Positions 49,980 through 58,820 of a DNA stretch of 64,000 nucleotides are shown here, in pieces. The position numbers and the translations under genes are program-made. The notes beneath the pieces were generated by a model. The model ran no database searches, was not told where the DNA came from, and was given only the letters and a program-made list of their open reading frames with translations. The stretch's first letter is position 1; each line of letters opens with the position of its first letter. Source of the DNA: Phlebiopsis flavidoalba (taxonomy: Eukaryota > Basidiomycota > Agaricomycetes > Polyporales > Phanerochaetaceae); assembly GCA_035772785.1 (NCBI GenBank), contig JAOCPU010000020.1, forward strand, positions 62,001 to 126,000. Direction: 5' to 3'.

Positions 49980-50880
49980 CGATCACTAAGCTGTCTTTCG
50001 TTGACTGTAACGTACCCGGGAAGGAAGGAATAAAGCATAGGAAATTCTGGACCACCCCTGTGGTTCATTGTCCTACTCCCTCAACTAGTGACCTGCACAC
50101 CCCCACTATGTGTTTCCGACACCTTCCGTACCAAGGATTCAATCTGTGAATACCCCAACTGCTTGAGCGCACTGTCTGGCGGGATCCTGACGGGAGGTAC
50201 TCGTCATTCTGCGGTCGTACCCCCAATTGGAAAGCGCAACGAAATGTGTTGCAGGAACACGTCATCTGCAAGGCAGGGTCTCTTCGATTGGGTCCTCCAA
50301 TTTCATCTAGTATCACACAAGTGCTGGATGGTAACAATACTAGTGCGCCACAGCAAACCTTGGGAATCCGCGGGAACCATTAGAGAACGGCAGAAGTAAT
50401 CCTATCTCCTACTCTAATTCATTTACGGAGCTGATCTATGTTTACTAAGGGCACGATTTCTGCGGCATGCAATGCGCCAATACAGTTACCGAAATGGCAA
50501 GCGGCATCAGAAAATCAAACAACCAGTCCCGACAACGAGCTGTCTGCGGCATACCTGGGTGTGAAAGACGACGTGTTCTGAGGATGCCAGAGGAAATCTG
50601 AGTCCCAGTAGAGTACTGTAGCCAGGCGCATTTCGGAATGTACGGTGTTGCACCCCCCTCCTTGGACATCATCCAGTGCAGCAGTCTAGCTAACGATCAG
50701 TACCCAGGAAAGCGGTCAGAGACGGCATTGCAGAACCGGATCTATCGTAGGTCAAATGTCTGTGTATGTGGTTGTTACTTACGAAAATGGCTGGCCAGCT
50801 GCTGGGACTTGGCCCCCCAAGAATTATTTGAACGGAAAAGCTCAGTGATCTTTTTTGTTCCGAGGGATGTGCCTTAAACC
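49980..50880 (+). pseudogene. PARP-like Cys/His-module family, locus 2 (fragment)
   Basis: This is clearly homologous to the 62.5-kb locus at the DNA level. Both share the preceding TGTCTTTCGTTGACT word and then SICEYPNC (from 50142), followed in another frame by W-R-D-P-D-G-R-Y-S-S-F-C-G-R (to about 50217), a CX4CX15CX3H module. At 50452-50478 the text HDFCGMQCA marks the second block, and at 50544-50635 CGIPGCERR...VEYCSQAHFG gives module 2. No WHGT catalytic motif follows. The retroelement begins within about 100 bases of the last recognisable part, so the gene was probably cut by that insertion or was already truncated. Confidence 0.6.
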
Positions 50881-50959
50881 GCAGCAAAAACTTAGGTAAC
50901 ATTTCCTGCTTTTTGAAGTGTGATCCGCTTTTCGCAACACACATTTTTTTGATAGCTCC

Positions 50960-53180
50960 CATCATACCAGGAGTATCGGGAAATACTACAACAGTGTATC
51001 AAGGCGCTGTGGGTGAGCGGAGCGGTTTGATTGGTATGTACTGGTACTGAGTGCTAACCTCGCGCAGTATCCAATCATGAGCATTCCGAGTTCGGTGACG
51101 AAGCCAATCCGAAGTTGTACCGAAATTATCTATGGACAGAGGACGTCTCAGGTCTGGTTACGCCGTCGGCTTCCTTATGACCGAGACACTACGTCCACTC
51201 CCCAGACCACCACCTTCCGATATGTTCAAACCTAAAACAGCCCTCCGAACAATAGCTCTCCACCCCTGAGCTGTTTGAAGTTAACACACCCATAAACGTT
51301 GACCGCTTCGAGCAGGCCCTGAGCAAACACCCAATCGAGAGTTGGTTGAATCAGTGGTGACGGGTCTTCGAGAAGGTTTCTGGCCAATGGCGGAATTCGA
51401 CGACTTGCCAATTCCCCTGAGGTATGGGATGAGCCTACCAAGCACAAATTTTCCTCAGATGAACTCGACTTCATGCGGGACTACGCTGATCTTTGAGGAA
51501 GAGCGAGAAGGGCGTTACTCTGCCCCGTTTGGTCCAGATCTGTTGCCAGGAATGTACTCGATGCCATGCTACACCATACCGAAAGTGGTCAGGCCTGGGT
51601 CAGACAAGCTACGTCTGATCAAACGACCACTCCGCGGGTCCCTATGCCCTGAATAATGCTATCTCACGAGGAGAAGGTTGGCATGCGCCAGGATGATCTA
51701 CAAGATCTTGGCAACAATCTACTGTACCTGCGTCAACAACTTGGGAACGTGCCAATTTTGGCTTTTCAAGTCTGACGTGTCGAACGCATACCGACTACTA
51801 CCAGTGCATCCCCTATGGCAAATCCGGCAAGTGGTTACCATCGATGTGAGGTGAACGCCGGATCGACCGACGCTGTCGCTTTGGGAGCCGTGGCTCGCCC
51901 GATATTTGGTGTTCTTCATGAGCCTCGTGCTCTGGATTTTGAACGAGACGGATGGGCCGGAGGAAAGCGCCAACTTGCTGCATATCTCGCCTATATGGAC
52001 GATAACTTTGCAGCCGATCCTGACCGAAGCTCTATCATTATGCGCCATACAACGACTATTCTCCCGCGTATGCAATTCAAGCTTCTGAGCTTGTGGGACG
52101 ACAGCGGAATTCCTCACAAACGCGCTAAACAAATCGGCCACTAACACGGACGACGACTCACAATCATCGGTTTTGAAGTCGACACACAGACGTCCTTGTG
52201 ACCATTGTTGCCTCCCGCAACAAGCCCGAGCCGATCGTGGCGAAGGCTGTGCGTGCATTTGCTAAGGAGCCAACGGGACGGCACCCTTTGCGCCAATGGC
52301 AACGCCTTCTAGCTGGGTCAACTGGGGACTGATATGTACAACCCCCTTTCTGCGGGGGGGGTCCAGCGTTGCAGTCTTCCTATGAGAAAGATCAGCCAGG
52401 AGACGCGGGCGCAGGCTCCCTTGCACATTGACCTGCCAATCCGACGCGACCTACTGTGGCTGGCTGAACAGTTTGAGCAAGCTGATGGAGTGCACATCCC
52501 TCACGGCGCGTCTTGGAGCAAAGAGGATGCCGATCTTATCATGCTATTGCGACGCGAGTTTGACCGGAATGGGTTTTCCGGTCACCACAGTGGCATCAAG
52601 GGTTTTGTGTGGCGCAGAAACCATCTGCACCTTGACCGGGGTCGAGGACAATATCTTCTGGTATGAAGCTCTTGCGGTGGCGGCGGGCCATCAAGTGGGC
52701 TGCCGCCCTCAAACCAGCACCACGCCGAGTGGGAATCTTTACTGACAACATGAACACGGTTTCAAATGATTGGTTCCTCTGAAGCTCGGCGCAATCTATA
52801 ACGATATTCTACAGTTCTCAGTAGGCCTGATCACCCGGCACCACCTCGACATTCGCGTGTGGCATATTCCGTGCCGTTGACAACACAGTTGCAGACTGCT
52901 TGTCACGTGACTCACTGGAGGAGGCCCGCCAACATGCCCCCACGGTCTCATAATATCTCCGTTCATTCTACCTCCTCGAGTAACGCTGGAGGAGGGATAG
53001 TATTTGATGGTCGATATCTCCCCCCCGGCGCATCCGAGTCAACTGCCACGCGAACCGTGGTGTCAATCGACCGCCACTCCGGAGCCCGGGCAATTATTTG
53101 CTTTAGGGTAATGCCCATAGGTGATCGTGACCAGTCCCACCTCCATCTTATACTTACGAGTGAAAAACCTTCATAACACC
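50960..53180 (+). mobile_element. Retroelement reverse transcriptase/RNase H polyprotein (broken)
   Basis: Reverse transcriptase blocks run in order: VTGLREGFWPMAEF (51356), GPDLLPGMYSMPCYTIPK (about 51533-51586), KLRLI, FKSDVSNAYRLLPVHP (about 51764-51812, motif A aspartate), SFGSRGSPDIW (about 51878), then the catalytic YMDD box in LAYMDDNFAADP (51983-52021). An RNase H-like domain follows, with CDASLTGMGF (about 52545-52575), YEALAV (52663) and TDNMNTV (about 52743), and the closing word VWHIPCA.NTVADCLSR (about 52856-52905). No aspartic protease, integrase or long terminal repeat was found nearby. The RNase H style recalls DIRS-type elements, but no tyrosine recombinase was seen, so the class stays open. 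At least six frame breaks make it unlikely to be active as written. Confidence 0.88.
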
Positions 53181-53906
53181 TTACAACCTCCACCTGGTGA
53201 CCAATCTTTATGATCCCCCCCGAGTCCTGTCCATTGACCACATCTACCTTCTTTCCAGCTGTCTTGTGCGAGGCGGCCGTCGTGATGCGCTATACAGATT
53301 CAAGATTTACGATTTATGAATAATAATCGTTTCCAATGCGTGTTTGGGTATTGGGATCTCTTCCTAACCCAAAATTTTCGTCGAAACCGTGGGAAAGTGT
53401 GATTTTTGTTACCGTTTGATTCAAAATTGAGCGTCTCGCTCGGGCGTTTACCAACCTTAACCCTAGGGTTTCCAATACAAATTTGAATCAAAACTTGTCC
53501 GATTTTCTGACATTGTCGTACATGGATCTGACCGCTGAATATTGCTACTAACTATGCAGACCCCTGAAACTACTCCCTGCCCCCGCGCTCAAGTCGTTAC
53601 GCTAAGCGCCCGATATTTTCAACTCCTGCAGCTCGCACAAACTTCGACGAACTTTCGCTCCAGAATTAGCGCCCGTCTGTCCGCCGCCTTACCTTGCGAC
53701 GAGGACATACTCTGCTTTGTTAGTGGGTATTTAGTGATCTCTAAAATGTTTCTCCTTAATCGCAAATAGTAACTCTTTTAACCTCTGTAAACCTTGTTAG
53801 CATTGTAATCAACGCCAATGCATCCATGTTTCCTGCTCTTGTCGAGTCTCGGCGTTTCCCCGTGCAGGGCGGCGCACAACGGTTTGATCGCTTCCGTCCG
53901 CTTCAC
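53181..53906. other. Retroelement flank; no gene
   Basis: The first 100 bases may still be retroelement sequence. Between 53300 and 53520 the sequence is AT-rich and contains TTAACCCTAGGGTTTCC (about 53457-53473), a short head-to-head telomere-like word. The rest carries one short plus-strand frame (53542-53769) without motif. Confidence 0.4.
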
Positions 53907-54260
53907 GTCTTACTTGGAGGAGTTCGCAGAAGCGCACGTCCGATTGCCCCTCACCCGTCGAATGATCTATGTAAAACGCAGCCTTGAGTATGTTGTAGTA
54001 ATAGGCAGGCTCCTGTTGTATTACATAACACCCTAGACATAAAATAGCCACCTGCCGTTACATAATGCGGATAGGCAGGTAAAGTCCCCGATGTACATAT
54101 TGCATGGTCATGAACTTGGTTCACAAAAAGAGGACCAATGCCAGACTAATACAAGGCGCGAGTTCATTGGAATAAGGAGGTACACTGGATATCAAAAGCG
54201 GTCAACTATCAGGAAGAACATAGAACGGTCGAGAAACCACAACAAGGATAGAAGCAGTAT
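53907..54260 (+). repeat. Dispersed direct repeat, copy 1
   Basis: It begins TTACTTGGAGGAGTTCGCA and ends with GAAGAACATAGAACGGTCGA and neighbouring bases. The same two end segments recur, closer together, at 57077-57240. Between them this copy has additional sequence with short internal repeats of ATAGGCAGG. The repeats lie on either side of the second PIH1 copy. Confidence 0.65.
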
Positions 54261-54692
54261 AATCATGTCGGCACTCAACCAAACCCTAATGGACACATCA
54301 CATGATTGGTGAACGCGGGAACAACTTGTCCGGCTCCTCCTTAATGTAGAATTTCGGATCGACTATCATCCAAATTCATTTTTATATTATAGTCAGTTAC
54401 GGAGACTAGCTCCTCCTGCGCCCGTCGTATCATAGTTGCATCCCTCGAAAACGTGGAAAGGGGGATGAGGTCGTATATATAGAATCAGTGAGCAACACCT
54501 GCTGAAAGTACAACCTAGTAAGTGTACAAGCAGACTTGGTGTGTCACGGAGATTCGTTTGGCCTCGTCTAGAGTCCTGAATGTTCCTCGCCGCGACTGTA
54601 CTGCCACTCTCGTCGGTCTTCAGGTGCGTGCACAATTATTCGCGCTTCATGAGAATACACGTTTACATATTTTGGGGGAACGAACAGTTGTA
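54261..54692. other. No recognisable gene
   Basis: Short frames only. The last bases before 54693 mark where homology to the intact PIH1 gene stops abruptly. Confidence 0.4.
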
Positions 54693-54794
54693 ATGTGGGC
54701 GTGCCGATCTGGCGCGAGAGGCTGAGGCCGTGTTGTGCTCGACACGCTGCAGGGCGGGTTCTAAGTGGGGGTGTTAGTGTGTGTCCGTAAAGCA

Positions 54795-54863
54795 CGGGGG
54801 TGTGTGGCGGTGACCATAAACTGCGGGGGTTGTGTGGCGGTGACCATAAACTGCGGGGGTGGT
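54795..54863. repeat. Tandem duplication, 29-30 bp unit
   Basis: Two consecutive units of CGGGGGT(T)GTGTGGCGGTGACC followed by ATAAACTG, with the start of a third, lie in the downstream intron of the PIH1 pseudogene. The intact PIH1 gene has no such repeat at the matching place. Confidence 0.85.
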
Positions 54864-55033
54864 GGTGGTGGGACAGAAGGGGCGTAACTCACCAATGAGG
54901 AACGTCTTGAAGGCGACGTCGCGTGTGGCGCGCGACTTGAGCGTGCCGTTGTAGATACAGTCGACGACGACTGAGGGCTTTGCCGGCGCAGGTCAGAGAG
55001 CTGTCAGGTTGCAGGTCAAAGAGCTGTCAGGCT

Positions 55034-55726
55034 GCAGGTCAACGGCGCGGGCCGCCGTTGAACGTTGAAGAGCGCGACGACCCACACAGCGCGTGTGTGC
55101 GTAACACTGCGCTTGAAGACCGGAGTCGAGGTTCGTACCGAGACGACATATCGCCGTCCGGCGAGCGGGACCTCGAGAGCGGCGTGCACGGCCGTTGAAG
55201 GTGAAGGAGCGCGATTACACACGCAGCCCGTGCGTGCGTAACAACACCTCGTTTGAAGACTTGGGGTGTGGGAGTGTTGAGGATCGTGCTGAGGACGACG
55301 ACGGATCGCTGTCCCGCGACTAAGGGGCCGTCTCGTGGCCTTCTCGTCGACGCGCGGAGAGGGCGAGTGGGCGAGGGCGTGGGAGGTTCATTGAAGGAGT
55401 CACGTCGAGGCCGTGTACCGGCGAGCGGGCGGCCAGGCGTCAACAATGGTGTTCTCACGCGAAGCGTACATGTTTGTCGTTATGCAAGCGGCGAGCGCAG
55501 TGTCGACAGAGACGGTCAAGTGAATCGGCTCGACACGACCCGCACGGCGTCCTGCGAGCGAGCAGCTCGCGCTGTGCATACCAGAGCCACTAAAAGAACC
55601 TGGTAAGTAAGTTTGATCTCACTCGTAGTACAGATTTGAATACTCACCAAAAGAATTGTGTTAGACAGCGCGTTTGCAGTAGCTATATGCGCCCGCGAGA
55701 TACGGTGTCGCGACAGAGCGTTGGCT
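55034..55726 (-). mobile_element. Insertion element, copy A, in the PIH1-pseudogene intron
   Basis: The intron of the second PIH1 copy is interrupted here. Both sides carry a 20-bp direct repeat (GCAGGTCARAGAGCTGTCAG on plus at 54988, 55011 and 55727), which on the gene's strand is the branch-point and 3'-splice-site region of the intron. The inserted sequence is GC-rich. It contains two related tandem units with the word GGACGGCGATATGTCGTCTC (read on minus) and matches 57566-58333 in inverted orientation. Both copies have a gt...ag interval of about 47 nt near one end (55622-55576 on minus). No transposase or terminal inverted repeat was seen. Confidence 0.6.
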
Positions 55727-56194
55727 GCAGGTCAAAGAGCTGTCAGGCAACCGTGTCAGCATCACATAGAGGCGTCAGCGTATGTCAAGTAGATGATCTC
55801 CCGCTGCACGTATGTCTTAGGCGGCAACGCGCCATCGTAGGATGTGTCGTACGTGCGCGCGCGATTTCACGCGACATAGATTGGCAGACTCGAAACCCAC
55901 TCGCACGTCCTGCCATCCACGCGCAGCACACTTGGCAGCGGACAGCGAGCGCACCGATGCACGGCGGGACACATACCAAAGCTCTCTCACCTTTATTGAC
56001 ATCTGCGCGCGGGCCGGACACCACCACCGGCACATGCCACTCCGCCTCTGCGTCCTCTCCCGCCATCGCCTTCTGCACCGCGTCCTCGCTCCCCGGCAGT
56101 GGCGGCGGCACATTCGCGTCCCACACGACGTTCACAAACACCTTGACGCCCCGCGGCACGCTGTCTGCGCCCGCGAGCGTGGTCGTCTTGATGC

Positions 56195-57076
56195 GAATCT
56201 TCGCGACACTGTGAATCGTTGCTCGGCTGATAATGGAGCTGGGGTCCTTGGCGCGATTCGCATCGAGGTGGTGGTGTCGCGCAAGTGCGTGCGCGCCGAC
56301 ACGACGAAGCTGCGGAGGCCTCGGCGGTGGTCTTTTCCTGTAGCCCTGCGTGCGCCGCCGCTGCCCTCTTGTTTTGGATTCGTTCGCGTACGTTTGGGTG
56401 TGCGCGCGGTCGCTCGTGCTGCTTGCGCACAGTGCATTGACCTATTCTATCCTGTTGGAATAGAGGACAGTAAATATATGTCTCAGCGCAAGAGTCAATG
56501 TTGCACTTACCTGTATATACAGATAAATGACCCAGGGCTTCCATGTCCCTTAGCCCCAGGCTTTTCTTTCGAGCACGCACCCGTGCAGGCCAGACCGCGT
56601 CGCGCCCGAGACGACGTTTCGATGCCCCACGAGCTTGATGTCGACGTGCACACGCAGAGCAAGTCCTGGCAGTGCGCACTCTTGCTCTGCGCGCGTCGCA
56701 TTCATGTAGAGAGAGCCGTTGTCCGGTGAAAAAGGTCCGCCGCCCGCGCCGTGTCGTCCGCGCCTCCTCTCGACAGCACACCGTCCCGCGAGCCTGTGCG
56801 CAGGCACACAGCACGCATCGCGCTGTCTGGTGTCGTCTTGCAAGGCCTGCCTGGTGTCGTGGCGATACGCGACGACATTCCGGCTAGTTTGGCTAGGTTT
56901 TTTGGAGAAATGGCTGCAAGGAACCAGGAATCGGAGACTGCCGAAGGACATGCAGGTGCTAGGCCGCTCGCATGGGAGCCACGTGGAGCTGCACCTTGTG
57001 GCGCCAGCGTCTAAGTTGGATTTTCACTGTACAGATAACCGATTCCAGAAAGGGAATCGGAAATAGGAGTACATTT
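56195..57076. other. No confident gene; minus-strand open frame 56550-56951
   Basis: A minus-strand frame contains DNGSLYMNATRAEQECALPG and ALRVHVDIKLVGHRNVVSG, which reads like real protein, but I do not recognise it. It lies upstream of the PIH1 pseudogene in the same direction. Confidence 0.3.
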
Positions 57077-57240
57077 CATTACTTGGAGGAGTTCGCAAAA
57101 GCGCACATTCCAACTTCCCTTTTTTACAGTCTCCAGTTAGATTACATAACAACCCAGATATCACCGGCATATCAAACACAGTCAAACGCCGGGAAGAACA
57201 TAGAATGATTGAGAAACAACGATAAAGACAAAAGCGGTAT
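57077..57240 (+). repeat. Dispersed direct repeat, copy 2
   Basis: A shorter copy of the 53907-54260 repeat. It begins TTACTTGGAGGAGTTCGCAA and ends around GGAAGAACATAGAATGATTG. About 190 bp present in copy 1 are absent here. Confidence 0.65.
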
Positions 57241-57565
57241 GATCCACTGGATGCAATAAAGACCAGTCCGCGCCCCATCGACCAGTCGCCCGCAAGAGCC
57301 CTCCAGGATGCCCTCATCCGTATGGCCATCCCCTGTGTCCATTCCGCCCCTTTACCCTCGCATGACCCCTCGGTTCGACAGCCCCATGTCCATACCGTCT
57401 CGAATATCTCGGTGCACCAGCCGCGCGACTCAAACTGCGCTCGCAGTACGACTTGTACATGGCAAGTATGCTTCACCGCTCCTCCTTGTGGCGACACCCT
57501 CTCGCACTTGCATTATTCCTCAGTATATTGAGCTTTTCGCAGACATGGCTTCTAGCCATGTCGCG

Positions 57566-58820
57566 CAACGCTCTGTCGCGACGCCGTGTCTCGCGAACGC
57601 ATAATAGCTACCGCAAAGGCGCTGTCTAACAAAATCTTTTGGTGAGTATTCAAATCTGTACTACGAGTGGGATTAAACTTACTTCCAAGTTCTTTTAGTT
57701 GCTCTGGTGTCAAGAACAGCGCGAGCTGCTCGCTCGCGGGACGACTCCTGTGCGGGTTGTGTCGAGCCGATTCGCTTAACTAACCGTCTCATCGAGAGCA
57801 CGCTTGCCGCTTGCATAACGACGAATTATGCACGCTTCGCGTGAGAACAGCAACACGCGCTCGCCACTCGTCGACGCCTGGGCCGCCCGTCTCACCGGAC
57901 CTAGATACACGGTCTCGTCACGCGATTACTGGTCAAGTGGAACGCGGGCCCTTGCCCACTCTCTCTCTCTCTCTCCGCGCGTCGACGAGAAGGACCACGA
58001 GACGTTGCACCCTTGGTCGCGGGACGGCGATCCGTCGTCTCGGCACGATCCTCACTCACTGTCCCACGAGCGGGGAGCCTGGTCTTCAAACGTGTGGTGT
58101 TGTGCCGCACGCACGCACAAGGGGCTGCGTGTTGTACTAAATACTCGCGCTCCTTCACCTTCTAACGGCCGCTGCACGCCGCTCTCGAGGTGTTCCGCCC
58201 ACCGGACGGCGATATGTGTCTCGTCGCGGCGAACCTTGACCCCGGTTTATCAAGCGCAGGTGTCACGCACGGCACGCGCTTGTGGGGTCGTCGCGCTCTT
58301 TCAACGTTCAACGGCCGGCCCGCGCCGTTCTCGAGGTTCCCCTGCTGCGCCTAGGACGGCGATGTGGGGCGTCTACCGTCTCGGCGCGAACGCACTGAGA
58401 ACCACCGGGCCTCTGAGTGCCCGTGGTCGATGCGGCGAGTTCGCGCACGCCGTCTTGCTCGTCGTGCGCGCAGCGTGGTGTGATTGCGCTCCACGGGTCC
58501 GCATTCCTTGCTCGGCGCCGGACGGCGATACATCGTGTCGACTGCGATGCCCGTGGCCCTCTGCGTTCTTCTTCGACACCGCCGCGCGCGATGTGGGGTC
58601 TACGCGCACTCGACGCGCTCGCCGGCCGTCGACACAGAGGTTCGGCGCAAAGGGGAAACCAAAGCCCACCTCTCGCTCGCGCCGTACCGCACTGCAAGAG
58701 GCGGTCTCGCCGACGTCGTGCCCACATGACAGTGCGCGCGACGCGCGCACACAGGTGCTTGACCGCTCCCAACCCTCGTTCGGTGGACGACGATGCGTCG
58801 TCTCGACATGATCCCCGGCT
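57566..58820 (+). repeat. Insertion element, copy B, with tandem GC-rich units
   Basis: 57566-58333 is the inverted counterpart of 55034-55726, starting AACGCTCTGTCGCGAC and including the gt...ag interval at 57642-57698. It continues with more units of the same tandem repeat: the word GGACGGCGAT or a near variant occurs at about 58013, 58201, 58352, 58516 and 58785, spacing mostly 150-190 bp. The units keep long frames open (57828-58811, 58417-59289), reading variants of GRRYVVS. That openness follows from GC content and repetition and does not prove a protein. A (CT)n run lies at 57959-57976. Confidence 0.6.

Larger units (their letters stand above)
54693..56194 (-). pseudogene. Second, decayed copy of PIH1 with an intronic insertion
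   Basis: Reading on minus from 56194, the copy matches the 30.1-30.97 kb PIH1 gene: exon text GVKVFVNVVWDANVPPPLPG and AEWHVPVVVSGPRADVNK (56155-56000), then the same intron start (ggtgagag...gtgtcccgccgtgcatcggtg). The next exon equivalent reads KALSRRRLYLQRHAQVARHT in shifted frames (54985-54900), followed by the FKTFLI equivalent. A last matching piece is HGLSLSRQIGTP (54730-54695), where homology ends. Exons coding for the N-terminus before GFCIKT and the whole C-terminal CS-like domain are missing, so this cannot make a full PIH1. An insertion of about 690 bp lies in the intron. Identity is high enough that intron sequence still aligns by eye. Confidence 0.85.

Noticed and set aside
53457..53473. 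Telomere-like TTAACCCTAGGGTT word
   Set aside because: Only about one repeat in each orientation; far too short to claim a telomere fusion or interstitial telomere.
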